From RPQJ01 sp963706755 (GTDB taxonomy: Bacteria > Pseudomonadota > Gammaproteobacteria > Steroidobacterales > Steroidobacteraceae): DNA of 64,000 nt. Location: the NCBI GenBank assembly GCA_963706755.1, contig CAVPNH010000021.1, positions 62,001 through 126,000 of the forward strand, in the 5' to 3' direction. Below, piece after piece: positions 1-8,830 of this stretch. Made by a program: the position numbers and the translations under genes. Each line of letters starts with the position of its first letter. Position 1 is the first letter of the stretch. A model generated the notes under the pieces. The model did not search any database. It saw only the letters and a program-made list of their open reading frames with translations, and was not told the origin of the DNA.

Positions 1-746
1 TCAACCTGAGCGATCTCGCCGCGATGGGCGCGGAGCCGGCCTGTGCGCTGCTGTCGCTGTCCTGCCGGAGGTGCGCGAGGACTGGCTCGGCGATTTCGCG
101 CAGGGCTTCCACGCGCTCGCCGACGAGCACGGCGTGGAGCTCGTCGGCGGCGACACGGTGCGCGGGCCGCTCGTGGTGACGGTGGAGGTGCTCGGGTTCG
201 TGGAGCCGGCGCAGGCGCTCAGGCGCTCGGGCGCACGACCCGGCGACCAGCTCTACATTTCGGGCTCGCCGGGCGAGGCGGCAGCGGGACTCGAGGCGCT
301 GCGCCGCGGCGGCTCGGTCGAAGGCGATGATCCTCTGATACGCCGGTACCTGTATGCCACGCCGAGGCTCGAGCTCGGCCGCGCGCTGCGCGGCCGGGCG
401 AGCGCCGCCATCGACGTGTCGGACGGTGTGCTCGGCGACCTGGGCAAGCTCTGCGCCGCAAGCGGTGTCGGGCCACGGCTCGACCTCGATTCGCTGCCGG
501 TGTCGGAGCGGCTGGCGGCGGCGCACGACCGCGAGGACTGCGAGCATCTCGTGCTCGCGGGCGGCGACGACTACGAATTCCTCTTCACCCTGCCGGCGGC
601 GCGATGCCGGGCGCCTCGAGGTGGAACTGGGCCGGATCTGCACGGTCACCCGGATCGGCGAGATCGGGGTCGGCCGCGGCGTCCGCTGCGAGCGGGACGG
701 CCTGGCCGTGGACGTGGCCGGCCGGGGATACGACCACTTCGCCTGA
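1..746 (+). CDS. thiL: Thiamine-monophosphate kinase, 5'-truncated, two frameshifts
   Basis: ThiL phosphorylates thiamine monophosphate to the active cofactor thiamine diphosphate in the cytoplasm. The gene enters from the left edge, so its N-terminus is missing. Visible family motifs are SDLAAMGAEPACALLSL at the edge, GGDTVRGPL near base 155, SDGVLGDLGKL near base 420 and LAGGDDYEFLFT near base 560. The reading frame changes near base 62, best explained by one lost base before CTGCCGGAGGTG, and again near base 600 by one extra base. The restored C-terminus ends with YDHFA and TGA at 746. Both breaks look like sequence errors because the protein is fully conserved on both sides. The preceding nus/rib genes usual for this neighbourhood are outside the window. 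Family assignment is secure. Confidence 0.9.
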
Positions 747-875
747 CGGGTGCGCCGGGGCATCTGCCCCCGGATCCGCGAGGTTGGTCACGGAATGGCG
801 GCTGTCCGGCCACTATCCTCCCGTGCAACATAACCGGAAACCCGGCTGGAATCGGATACCCGTCCGCGAAGAATA

Positions 876-2210
876 GTGCCAACCCCGAACGCATTCGCAG
901 CGACACAGACAATGCCGATCCTTGCGCCGCTTCCTTCGGTGCCGGAACGCATCGGCAAGTACTACGTGGTCCACGAGGTCGGCCGGGGCAGCACGGGCAC
1001 GGTGTACCTGTCGCACGACCCGTTCTACGGGCGCGACGTGGCGATCAAGTTCTATCACGCCGCCACCGCCGACGACGCCGAGTCGCGCAATGCGCGCCGC
1101 ATGTTCCTCGGCGAGGCGCACATGGTCGGCAAGCTGCAGCACCCGAACATCGTCCCGATCTTCGATGCGGGCGAGGAAGAGGGGCGGCGCTACGTCGTCA
1201 CCGAGCACGTGCACGGCGCGCGCACGCTGTCCGCGTACTGCAGGCCCGGGCAGCCTGCTGCCCGTGGACCAGGTCATCGGCATCATCTACAAGTGCGCGC
1301 AAGGCGCTGCACTACGCGCATTCGCGCGGCGTGGTGCACCGGGACATCAAGCCGTCGAACATCCTGCTCACGCAGGACGGCGACGTGCGCATCGTGGACT
1401 TCGGCATCGCGCTCGTGTCGGACTCCGACGTCTCGCGCCTCGAGGGCGTGGCCGGCAGCCCGGCATACATGTCTCCCGAGCAGGTGCAGGGCTACGACCT
1501 CGATCCGCGCTCCGACCTCTATTCGCTGGGCGCGGTGATGTACGAAATGCTGTGCGGGCAGCGCCCGTTCCGTGCCGGCGCGCTCGGCAAGCTGCTCCGC
1601 CAGGTGGTGCAGGCCACGCCCGAGCCGCTGCGCCAGGCGCGTCCCGAACATTCCGGAAGACCTCGAGACGGTCGTGAATCGCGCGCTCGAAAAGGAGCCG
1701 GGCAACCGCTATCGCAGCGGTGCCGAGTTCGCGGCCGACCTGACGCGCGTGCACCAGAAGCTGCGCGCGACGCAGTCCGCCATGGACGACGAAGAACGCT
1801 TCGCCGTGCTGCGCCGCCTGCGTTTCTTCCACGATTTCACGCACGCCGAGATCCGCGAGGTCATGAGGTCCGGCTGCTGGATGGACTGCCAGCCCGGCGA
1901 AGTCGTGCTGCGGCCCGGCGATGCGGACGACCGCTTCTACGTGGTCGTCTCCGGCGGTGCCAGGGTCAGCCGCGCCGGCGAGCTCGTCGGGCGGGTCGAG
2001 GCCGGCGGCTGCTTCGGCGAGGCGGCATTCGGCGAGGGCTCGCGGCGCGACACCAGCATCGAGGCCGAAGGCCAGCTCACGCTGCTCAAGGTCACGGCTA
2101 CGCTGCTCGAGCAGGCGTCCATCTCCTGCCAGCTCCGTTTCCACAAGGTGTTCCTGCGCGAGCTCATCGGTCGGCTGCAGCGGGGCCGGGCGAAGGGCGA
2201 ACCCGCGTAG
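876..2210 (+). CDS. Ser/Thr protein kinase with C-terminal cyclic-nucleotide-binding domain (three frameshifts)
   Basis: This is a Hanks-type kinase fused to a CRP-like sensor domain. After removing three +1 insertions (near 1246, 1302 and 1650) it gives about 443 residues. The kinase domain (about 20-290) shows a glycine-rich loop GRGSTGTVYL, the lysine in DVAIKFY, the catalytic loop HRDIKPSN, DFG in VDFGIAL and an APE-like SPAYMSPEQ. The C-terminal cNMP-binding fold (about 310-430) has GEVVLRPGDADDRFYVV and a phosphate-cassette-like FGEAAFGEGSRRDTS. No membrane segment is visible, so it is probably cytosolic. I chose GTG at 876; ATG at 912 is also possible. It stands alone between thiL and an unknown gene, so its substrates cannot be inferred. 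Binding of cAMP or cGMP is expected from the fold but not shown. Confidence 0.82.
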
Positions 2211-2402
2211 GAGGCCCTCGACGGATCCGGTCATGGCCATGCTCCTGCGTGCCATATCCCCCTTGGGGTCAAGCGGAACTCGTTCACACTTTCCGATGCA
2301 GGATGGTGCCAAACGATATGTAACGCCGGCCGTAAACGTGCAGAATCCGGGCATGTCTTGCGGCGACAGGCCGATCCTGCCAATCCCGGCAACACTGAGC
2401 GA

Positions 2403-2861
2403 ATGATGAGCGACAAAAAACAGGCGCTGCGAATGACCGCTGAATCGTCCGTGAGCGGACCCGCGGAGGCGCGGGCCCCGGGCGAGAAGGAGTCCGGCCG
2501 GGTGGTCACCGATGCGCGCGGCAATGCAGTGTGGGCATTTCGGGATTCCGAAGGGCAGTACCGCAAGGACCCGACCACGACACTGGTCGAGAAGCTCGCG
2601 GCGCCCGACCTGCGTATCGAGTCGACCATCATCACCAGGGCGCCGGACGGTACATCGGCCAAAGCGTCCGGGCCGGCGGGCGGCGGATTCAATCCCTACG
2701 AGAGCAGTGCGGGTTATCGTGACGCCGGGTCGGCTGCCAGCCGATCGCCTGCGGCCGAGCCGCCTAACCGGTCCCGGGTGACCATCAGGCCAAGGAAGCC
2801 GGGCCTGCTCGAGCGCCTTCAGGACTGGCTGGACGCGAAGGAGCGGTCGGGCAGCCGCTAG
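2403..2861 (+). CDS. Hypothetical protein, polar and low-complexity
   Basis: The family is not recognised. Tandem ATG codons at 2403 and 2406 give about 152 residues beginning MMSDKKQALRMTAESS. There is no signal peptide or membrane segment. The central part contains a short, possibly folded patch (DARGNAVWAFRDSEGQYRKD) followed by a Pro/Ala/Ser-rich linker and a basic C-terminus (LLERLQDWLDAKERSGSR) that could form an amphipathic helix. It is preceded by 190 bases without a gene after the kinase, in which I see no clear promoter. It runs convergently into folE2, whose stop lies 18 bases away. It reads as real because codon use and length are consistent with its neighbours, but I assign no function. 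Confidence 0.55.
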   Translation: MMSDKKQALRMTAESSVSGPAEARAPGEKESGRVVTDARGNAVWAFRDSEGQYRKDPTTTLVEKLAAPDLRIESTIITRAPDGTSAKASGPAGGGFNPYESSAGYRDAGSAASRSPAAEPPNRSRVTIRPRKPGLLERLQDWLDAKERSGSR

Positions 2862-2878
2862 CGAGCCACTCGCCCGGC

Positions 2879-3667
2879 TCAGGCCGCCGGGCCGACGTCC
2901 TTGTCTTTCTCTATCAGCGCGTACGCCGAGTGGTTGTGGATGGACTCGAAGTTCTCCGCTTCCACCACGTAGGCGAGCACGCGCGGCTCGCGATTCAGCC
3001 GCACGGCGACGTCGCGAACGATGTCCTCCACAAACTTGGGATTGTCGTAGGCGCGTTCCGTCACGAACTTCTCGTCGGGACGCTTGAGGATCCCGTACAC
3101 CTGGGAAGACGCTTCCAGCTCGGCGATGTCGATCAGCTCCTCTATCCAGAGGTGCTCGCGGACCCTCGCCTTGATCGTGATGTGCGAGCGCTGGTTGTGC
3201 GCGCCGTAGTCGGAGATCTTCTTCGAGCAGGGGCAGAGGCTCGTGACCGGAACCACGACGTGGATCCACATCTCCTCGCGGCCATCCCGGACTTCGCCGA
3301 CGAGGCTCGCCTGGTAGTTCATCAGGCTCGAGACTCCGGAGACCGGCGCCTTCTTCATGACGAAGTACGGGAAGCTCATCTCGATGTGGCCGGTGGTCGC
3401 ATCGAGCTTGCGCGTCACCTCGGCCAGCATCTGGCGGAACGAATCCACAGACACCTCGCGCTCGTGCCCGTGCAGCACCTCCACGAAGCGCGACATGTGC
3501 GTGCCCTTGAAGTTGTGGGGCAGGGCGACGTACATGTTGAAGTTCGCGATCGTGCGCTGTTCGCCGCCGGAGCGGTCCTTGACTCGCACCGGGTGGAAGA
3601 TGTCCTTGATGCCGACCTTGTTGATCGGAATCTGGCGCGAATCCGCGCGGCCCTGTACGTCGTCCAT
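2879..3667 (-). CDS. folE2: GTP cyclohydrolase FolE2 (type IB)
   Basis: FolE2 converts GTP to 7,8-dihydroneopterin triphosphate, the first step of folate synthesis, and can work with metals other than zinc. The protein is 262 residues from ATG at 3667 (MDDVQGRADSRQIPINKVG). It carries the family signature with the metal-binding cysteine in TSLCPCSKKISDYGAHNQRS, the segment FPYFVMKKAPVSG, and the C-terminal EAENFESIHNHSAYA. The start codon lies two bases after the dxs stop, so the two are co-transcribed. Many bacteria keep folE2 under zinc-starvation (Zur) control, but here its place at the end of an isoprenoid operon suggests constitutive expression. Assignment is firm. Confidence 0.95.
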   Translation of the reverse strand: MDDVQGRADSRQIPINKVGIKDIFHPVRVKDRSGGEQRTIANFNMYVALPHNFKGTHMSRFVEVLHGHEREVSVDSFRQMLAEVTRKLDATTGHIEMSFPYFVMKKAPVSGVSSLMNYQASLVGEVRDGREEMWIHVVVPVTSLCPCSKKISDYGAHNQRSHITIKARVREHLWIEELIDIAELEASSQVYGILKRPDEKFVTERAYDNPKFVEDIVRDVAVRLNREPRVLAYVVEAENFESIHNHSAYALIEKDKDVGPAA

Positions 3668-3669
3668 CG

Positions 3670-5580
3670 TCACACCGCCAGTGGCCGGCCGCCCACGGCG
3701 GCCAGGACCTCGTTGCGCGCGGGCCAGATGGCCTCGACCTGCCTCGCGAGGCCGGCGTCGTCGAGTTCGGCCAGCACGAGGCAGTCCTCGCGCGAGCCGT
3801 GCTCGATGAACCGGTCGGGAATGCCTATGCGGCGTACCGCGCGCTCGATGCCGGCCCCGGCCAGGCATTCGTCCACGGCGCTGCCTGCGCCACCGGCGAT
3901 CACATTTTCCTCGATCGTGACGACGCACTCGTGCGAGGCCGCGAGCCGGCGCACGAGCTCGGCGTCGAGCGGCTTCACGAAGCGCATGTTGACCAGCGTC
4001 GCGTCGAGCCTTTCGGCGATCGGCACGCAGGGTGCGACCATCGTGCCGAAGGCGAGCAGCAGCAGGCCCGAACGGCCCTCGCGCCGGATCTCCGCACGAC
4101 CGACCGGCACGGCGCTCATCTCCGCCTCGATCGGCGCGCCGGGGCCCGGCCCGCGCGGATAGCGCACCGCCGCCGGACCGTCGAGCGTGACGGCCGTGTA
4201 GAGCATCTGCCGGCACTCGTTCTCGTCGGCGGGAGCCATGACCACCATGTTCGGGATACAACGCAGGAAGCTCAGGTCGTACGCACCCTGGTGCGTGGCG
4301 CCGTCTCCTCCCACGAGCCCGCCGCGGTCGATCGCGAAGACGACAGGCAGGTTCTGCAGGGCCACGTCGTGGATCAACTGGTCATAGCCGCGTTGCAGGA
4401 AGGTCGAGTAGATCGCCACCACCGGGCGCGTGCCCTCGCAGGCCATGCCCGCGGCGAGCGTGACCGCGTGCTGCTCGGCGATCGCGACGTCGTAGTAGCG
4501 GTCCGGGAAACGCTTCGAGAACTCGACGAGGCCCGAGCCCTCGCGCATGGCGGGCGTGATACCGACGACGCGCGGGTCGCGCTCGGCCATGTCGCAGAGC
4601 CACTGCCCGAACACCTGGGAGTACGACGGCCCCGAGATCTTGTCCTTGAAGATCGTGCCGCTGGTGGGGTCGAAGGGGCCGGGGCCATGCCACTTGATCG
4701 GGTCGGCCTCCGCGGGCGCGTAGCCCTTGCCCTTCTGCGTCACCACGTGGAGCAGCTGCAGGCCGCGCCGCTCGCGCAGGAGCTTCAGCGTGGCGACGAG
4801 CCCGACCACGTCGTGGCCGTCGATCGGGCCGCTGTAGTTGAAGCCGAGCTCCTCGAAGAGCGTCCCGGGCAGCACCATGCCCTTCACGTGCTCCTCGGAG
4901 CGCCGCGCGAAGCGCTTCATCTTCGGCATGCGGTCCAGGAACCGCTTGCTGCGCTCGCGGAGCGCCGTGTAGGTTTTGCCGGACAGGACGCGCGCGAAGT
5001 AGAGCGCGAGCGCGCCCACGTTCTCCGAGATGGACATCTTGTTGTCGTTCAGCACGACCAGCATGTCCGGATCGAGCGGCCCGGCGTGGTTCATGGCCTC
5101 GAAGGCCTGGCCGCCGCTGATCGCGCCGTCGCCGATCACCGCCACGACCCGGCGGGGCTCGCCGGCTCGCGCGGAGGCGAGCGCCATGCCGAGCGCGGCA
5201 CCGATCGACGTGCTGGCGTGACCGACGCCGAAGGTGTCGTACTCGCTTTCCTCGCGGCTCGGGAAGGGCGCGAGACCGCCCTTGAGCTTGATGGTCTGCA
5301 GGCGGTCACGGCGGCCCGTGAGCACCTTGTGCGGATAGGCCTGGTGGCCGACGTCCCAGACGATGCGGTCGTGGGGCGTGTCGTACACGTAGTGCAGGGC
5401 CACGGTGAGCTCGACCGTTCCCAGGCCCGCCGCGAAATGCCCGCCCATCTGGCTGACCGTATGGACCAGGAACTCGCGCAGCTCGCGCGCAAGCGGCTCG
5501 AGCTGCGACTCCGGCAGGCGGCGCAGGTCCGCCGGCGAGTCGATCGCCGCGAGCAACGGGTATTGGTCGGTCGGGGACAT
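3670..5580 (-). CDS. dxs: 1-deoxy-D-xylulose-5-phosphate synthase
   Basis: DXS condenses pyruvate and glyceraldehyde 3-phosphate with thiamine diphosphate, opening the MEP isoprenoid pathway. The reading frame is intact: 636 residues from ATG at 5580 (MSPTDQYPLLAAIDSP); an ATG two codons upstream (5586) is an alternative. Visible motifs are the ThDP-binding GDGAISGGQAFEAMNHAG with downstream LNDNKMSISENVG, the catalytic-site segment VGHASTSIGAALGMA, DVAIAEQHAVTLAAG, and the transketolase C-terminal domain. Its neighbours ispA and folE2 lie on the same strand, so precursor supply and prenyl-chain assembly are encoded together. Unlike many genes here it contains no frameshift. Confidence 0.97.
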   Translation of the reverse strand: MSPTDQYPLLAAIDSPADLRRLPESQLEPLARELREFLVHTVSQMGGHFAAGLGTVELTVALHYVYDTPHDRIVWDVGHQAYPHKVLTGRRDRLQTIKLKGGLAPFPSREESEYDTFGVGHASTSIGAALGMALASARAGEPRRVVAVIGDGAISGGQAFEAMNHAGPLDPDMLVVLNDNKMSISENVGALALYFARVLSGKTYTALRERSKRFLDRMPKMKRFARRSEEHVKGMVLPGTLFEELGFNYSGPIDGHDVVGLVATLKLLRERRGLQLLHVVTQKGKGYAPAEADPIKWHGPGPFDPTSGTIFKDKISGPSYSQVFGQWLCDMAERDPRVVGITPAMREGSGLVEFSKRFPDRYYDVAIAEQHAVTLAAGMACEGTRPVVAIYSTFLQRGYDQLIHDVALQNLPVVFAIDRGGLVGGDGATHQGAYDLSFLRCIPNMVVMAPADENECRQMLYTAVTLDGPAAVRYPRGPGPGAPIEAEMSAVPVGRAEIRREGRSGLLLLAFGTMVAPCVPIAERLDATLVNMRFVKPLDAELVRRLAASHECVVTIEENVIAGGAGSAVDECLAGAGIERAVRRIGIPDRFIEHGSREDCLVLAELDDAGLARQVEAIWPARNEVLAAVGGRPLAV

Positions 5581-5620
5581 AAACATCAAGTCTACCGCAC
5601 CGCGGCAACCCGGGCCCGCG

Positions 5621-6514
5621 CTAGTGCCGCCGCGTGAGGAGCCAGTCGGCCAGGACGGCAAGCGGACTGCCGGCCCAGCCCTCGCGCGCGAGAATGGCGC
5701 CGGCCGCCGCGTGGAGTTCATGCACGCGAGCCCGTGCCGCCGGGAGGCCCGCGACGGCCGGGTAGGTCGGCATGGCGCGCGCTTCGTCGCTGCCGACCGG
5801 CTTGCCGATCAGCTCTGCGTCGCCATCGATGTCGAGGATGTCGTCCTGAACCTGGAAGGCGAGGCCGACGAGGCTGCCGAATTCGCCCAGCGAGCGCAGG
5901 CTCCCGCCCGCCAGGCCGGGCGCGCAGTGCGCGGCCATCAGGATGCTGGCGCGGATCAGGGCCCCGGTCTTCCGTGCGTGAACCTGCTCGATCTCGGGCA
6001 GCGTGAGGGTCCGGCCCTCGGCGGCCAGGTCGAGCGCCTGCCCGCCGGCCATGCCCGCGGTGCCACTGGCCTCGGCGAGGATGGCGATCATGCGCAAGCG
6101 AATCGGTTCGTCGTCGGGAATGACCCCGTGATTGGCCAGCACCTGGAACGCGAGCACCTGCAGCGAGTCGCCGGCGAGTATCGCCGTCGCCTCGTCGAAG
6201 GCCTTGTGGCAGGTCGGCCGGCCGCGGCGCAGGTCGTCGTCGTCCATGGCCGGCAGGTCGTCGTGGACCAGTGAGTAGGCGTGGATGAGTTCGACGGCGC
6301 AGGCGGCGGCGTCCACGTGCTCGAGCGGCACGCCCAGTGTTTCCGCCGTCGCGTACACGAGTGCGGGGCGGATGCGCTTGCCTGGCCCGAGCACGCCGTA
6401 GCGCTGCGCGGCGTGCAGCCGTTGCGGCACGGCCGATTCGGGCGGGAGCCAGCGGTCGAGCTCGCGCTCGACGCGGCTACGCCACTCGTCGAGGCGTGAA
6501 CCGAGCGTCGTCAT
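5621..6514 (-). CDS. ispA: Farnesyl diphosphate synthase (polyprenyl synthetase)
   Basis: IspA joins dimethylallyl and isopentenyl diphosphates to geranyl and farnesyl diphosphate. The protein has 297 residues starting MTTLGSRLDEW. The first aspartate-rich motif is in HDDLPAMDDDDLRRG and the second in FQVQDDILDIDGD, both needed for Mg-diphosphate binding; GPGKRIRPALVY supplies the substrate-binding basic residues. The segment between the two motifs has the short-chain length typical of C15 synthases, so FPP is the likely product. It sits between xseB and dxs in the usual gammaproteobacterial order xseB-ispA-dxs. Confidence 0.96.
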   Translation of the reverse strand: MTTLGSRLDEWRSRVERELDRWLPPESAVPQRLHAAQRYGVLGPGKRIRPALVYATAETLGVPLEHVDAAACAVELIHAYSLVHDDLPAMDDDDLRRGRPTCHKAFDEATAILAGDSLQVLAFQVLANHGVIPDDEPIRLRMIAILAEASGTAGMAGGQALDLAAEGRTLTLPEIEQVHARKTGALIRASILMAAHCAPGLAGGSLRSLGEFGSLVGLAFQVQDDILDIDGDAELIGKPVGSDEARAMPTYPAVAGLPAARARVHELHAAAGAILAREGWAGSPLAVLADWLLTRRH

Positions 6515-6524
6515 CCGCGAGGGC

Positions 6525-6764
6525 CTACTCGCTCCCCTCGAAGGGTTCCGGTTCCCCGTCCGGCGTCTTCCTGAGCAGGATCTCGACGCGCTGCTCGGCC
6601 GCCTTGAGCGACGTCTGGCAGCTGCGCGCGAGTTCGATGCCGCGCTCGAACTGCTTGAGCGCGTCCTCGAGCGGTAGTTCGCCGTGCTCGAGACGTTCGA
6701 CGACCGCCTCGAGTTCCGCGAGCGCCTGTTCGAAGTCGAGTGGCTTGCCTTTCTTGCTGGTCAC
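6525..6764 (-). CDS. xseB: Exodeoxyribonuclease VII small subunit
   Basis: XseB is the small regulatory subunit of exonuclease VII, which degrades single-stranded DNA. I chose the GTG at 6764 (VTSKKGKPLDFEQALAELEA), giving 79 residues, the normal family length; the frame stays open upstream to 6830 but that part lacks family similarity. The core ELEAVVERLEHGELPLEDAL followed by FERGIELAR is diagnostic. It is the first gene of the operon with ispA, dxs and folE2, and lies 10 bases from ispA. The large subunit XseA is not in the window. Confidence 0.93.
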   Translation of the reverse strand: MTSKKGKPLDFEQALAELEAVVERLEHGELPLEDALKQFERGIELARSCQTSLKAAEQRVEILLRKTPDGEPEPFEGSE

Positions 6765-6902
6765 GAGGGGGCCTCCGGGGCGCGCAAGCCTTGCACAGGG
6801 GGTAGCGAGGGTCAACGCGTGGGAGGGCAATAACGGCTGTTTGCGAATCGTCGCTCCGGGCGGCCCGTGGTAGCGTTGACTTCACGCCGCTGGCCGCCTA
6901 AA

Positions 6903-6931
6903 TTGGGATTCGGCTAGACTAAGTCTAAATC
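6903..6931 (+). promoter_or_regulatory. Putative rubrerythrin promoter with a 13-bp palindromic operator
   Basis: A perfect palindrome TAGACT-A-AGTCTA (6915-6927) lies 45 bases before the rubrerythrin start. It falls in the spacer between a possible -35 TTGGGA (6903-6908) and -10 TAAATC (6926-6931), 17 bases apart. This arrangement suggests a repressor operator. The core GACT..AGTC half-sites recall Rrf2/IscR-type sites, but the regulator is not identified here. Confidence 0.5.
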
Positions 6932-6971
6932 GTGCTCGTCGCGACGGCGAGCGAGACCGTTGGAGGCACTC

Positions 6972-7388
6972 ATGAGCAGCTTGAAGGGAACGAAGACCGA
7001 GAAGAATCTGAAGGACGCATTCGCGGGCGAGTCCCAGGCGAATCGTCGCTACCTGTATTTCGCGCAGAAGGCGGACATCGAGGGGTTCAACGACGTCGCG
7101 GCCGTGTTCCGCTCGACGGCGGAAGGCGAAACTGGCCACGCGCACGGCCACCTCGAGTACCTCGAGCAGGTCGGCGACCCGGCCACGGGGTTGCCGATCG
7201 GCAGCACGTCGAACAACCTCAAGGCTTCGATCGCGGGCGAGACGCACGAGTACACCGACATGTACCCGGGGATGGCCAAGGCCGCGCGCGACGAAGGCTT
7301 TGATGAAATCGCGGACTGGTTCGAGACGCTGGCCAAGGCGGAGCGTTCGCACGCGAACCGCTTCCAGAAGGCGCTCGACGCCCTCTGA
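6972..7388 (+). CDS. rbr: Rubrerythrin (diiron peroxidase, no rubredoxin domain)
   Basis: Rubrerythrins reduce hydrogen peroxide with a diiron centre in the cytoplasm. The start is ATG 6972 (MSSLKGTKTEKNLKDAF), set by a GGAGG ribosome site at 6962-6966; this gives 138 residues. The diiron ligands lie in the expected helices: GESQANRRYLYF, EGETGHAHGHLEYL, HEYTDMYPGMA and AKAERSHANRF. The usual C-terminal rubredoxin domain with its CxxC pairs is absent, so electrons must come from a separate partner. Its close neighbours, an Fe-S oxidoreductase and a DUF3501 protein, are candidates. A strong terminator follows, which may set a higher rubrerythrin level than the downstream genes. Confidence 0.95.
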   Translation: MSSLKGTKTEKNLKDAFAGESQANRRYLYFAQKADIEGFNDVAAVFRSTAEGETGHAHGHLEYLEQVGDPATGLPIGSTSNNLKASIAGETHEYTDMYPGMAKAARDEGFDEIADWFETLAKAERSHANRFQKALDAL

Positions 7389-7416
7389 CCAGCCGTTTCC
7401 GGCGGTAGTCGCAGGA

Positions 7417-7444
7417 GGGCGGGCCCGGTGGGTCCGCCCTTTTT
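7417..7444 (+). terminator. Rho-independent terminator after rubrerythrin
   Basis: The stem pairs GGGCGG-G-CCC with GGG-T-CCGCCC (one G-T wobble) around a three-base loop and is followed by five T. It lies 28 bases after the rubrerythrin stop and 33 bases before the next start, so some readthrough is needed if the three genes form one unit. Confidence 0.85.
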
Positions 7445-7477
7445 CGTCACGGGGGAGCCCCGGGCAGGAGACAGTCG

Positions 7478-8830
7478 ATGGCGGAAGACACGAGGACCCC
7501 GACCGCGCGCGAGGGCAGCCTGGCGGCGCCGACACGCCACCCGGTCGCGTGGCGCGAGGCCGATTTCTACGACGAGGCTTCGCTCTTCAAGGAACTGCAC
7601 CGGGTCTATGACCTCTGCCACGGCTGTCGCCGCTGTTTCAGCCTGTGCAACGCGTTCCCGCTGCTCTTCGACGCCATAGACGCGAGCCCGACCGGCGAGC
7701 TCGACGGCGTGGACCGCAAGGTCTACTGGGAGGTTGCCGACCACTGCTACCTCTGCGACATGTGCTACATGACCAAGTGTCCGTACGTGCCGCCGCATCC
7801 GTGGAACATCGACTTCCCGCACCTGATGCTGCGCGCCAAGGCGGTGAAATTTAAGCAGGGCGGCGTGCGACTGCGCGACCGCATCCTCACGGCGACCGAT
7901 GCGGTCGGTTCCATCGCCGGCATCCCGGTCGTGGCGCAGGCGGTGAACCTCGTGAACCGCAGCCGATTCGGGCGGAAGGTGCTCGACAAGACACTTGGCG
8001 TGCATCCCGGCGCACCGGTTCCCGACTATCACAGCGACTCGGGCCGCAAGCGCGTCGCGCGCGGCGACCGGCCCGGCCTCGAGGCGCGGGCGACGCCGGA
8101 GACCAGGGGCCGGGTCGCGCTCTTCACCACCTGCTACTGCAACCGCAACGAGCCCGACATCGACGCCGACCTCGCGGCGGTCTTCCGCCACAACGGCATC
8201 GCGGTGAGCGTGATCGAGAAGGAACGCTGCTGCGGAATGCCCAAGCTCGAACTCGGGGATCTCGAGGCCATCGAGCAGGCGAAGAACGTCAATGTCCCGG
8301 CCATGGCCGCGCTCGTGGACCAGGGCTGCGACATCGTCGCGCCGATCCCGTCCTGCGTGCTCATGTTCAAGCAGGAGCTGCCGCTGCTCTTCCCCGACGA
8401 TCCGCAGGTCGCGAAGGTCAAGGCAGCGATGTTCGACCCCTTCGAGTACCTGATGCTGCGCCACAAGGCGGGGCTGCTGCGCACCGACTTCGTGCGCCAG
8501 CTCGGCAAGGTGAGCTACCACGTGCCCTGCCACCTGAGGGTGCAGAACCTCGGTCTCAAGACCCGCGAGGTGCTGTCGCTGGTGCCCGGCACCGAAATCG
8601 AGGCGATCGAGCGCTGCTCGGGGCACAACGGCACCTACGGCGTGAAGCGCGAATACCGCGACATCTCCATGAAGATCGGCAAGCCCGTGTTCAACAAGGT
8701 CAAGGCGTCCGGGTGCGACCACTACGCGAGCGACTGCCCGATGGCGGGCCACCAGATCGAGTCGGCGCTCGAAGGCGGGCAGGGGCCGACGCACCCGCTC
8801 ACCCTGCTGCGCAAGGCGTACGGGCTATGA
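7478..8830 (+). CDS. GlpC/HdrB-like Fe-S oxidoreductase with two [4Fe-4S] motifs and two CCG domains
   Basis: This 450-residue cytosolic protein has two ferredoxin-type clusters near the N-terminus, CHGCRRCFSLC (about 47-57) and CYLCDMCYMTKCP (about 92-104). Two cysteine-rich CCG domains follow: CYCNRNE with ERCCGMPKLE, and HVPCHLRVQN with ERCSGHNG and SDCPMAGH. This layout belongs to the GlpC / heterodisulfide-reductase-related family, which passes electrons between flavoproteins, quinones or thiols. No membrane segment or catalytic flavin domain is present, so the redox partner is not encoded in the protein itself. It overlaps the DUF3501 gene by ATGA and follows rubrerythrin, which suggests it feeds electrons into a peroxide-detoxifying system. 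That role is inference. Confidence 0.85.
   Translation: MAEDTRTPTAREGSLAAPTRHPVAWREADFYDEASLFKELHRVYDLCHGCRRCFSLCNAFPLLFDAIDASPTGELDGVDRKVYWEVADHCYLCDMCYMTKCPYVPPHPWNIDFPHLMLRAKAVKFKQGGVRLRDRILTATDAVGSIAGIPVVAQAVNLVNRSRFGRKVLDKTLGVHPGAPVPDYHSDSGRKRVARGDRPGLEARATPETRGRVALFTTCYCNRNEPDIDADLAAVFRHNGIAVSVIEKERCCGMPKLELGDLEAIEQAKNVNVPAMAALVDQGCDIVAPIPSCVLMFKQELPLLFPDDPQVAKVKAAMFDPFEYLMLRHKAGLLRTDFVRQLGKVSYHVPCHLRVQNLGLKTREVLSLVPGTEIEAIERCSGHNGTYGVKREYRDISMKIGKPVFNKVKASGCDHYASDCPMAGHQIESALEGGQGPTHPLTLLRKAYGL

Noticed and set aside
747..875. Riboswitch or promoter in the gap after thiL
   Set aside because: I saw no TPP-riboswitch core (CTGAGA / ACCTGA pair) and no convincing -35/-10 pair.
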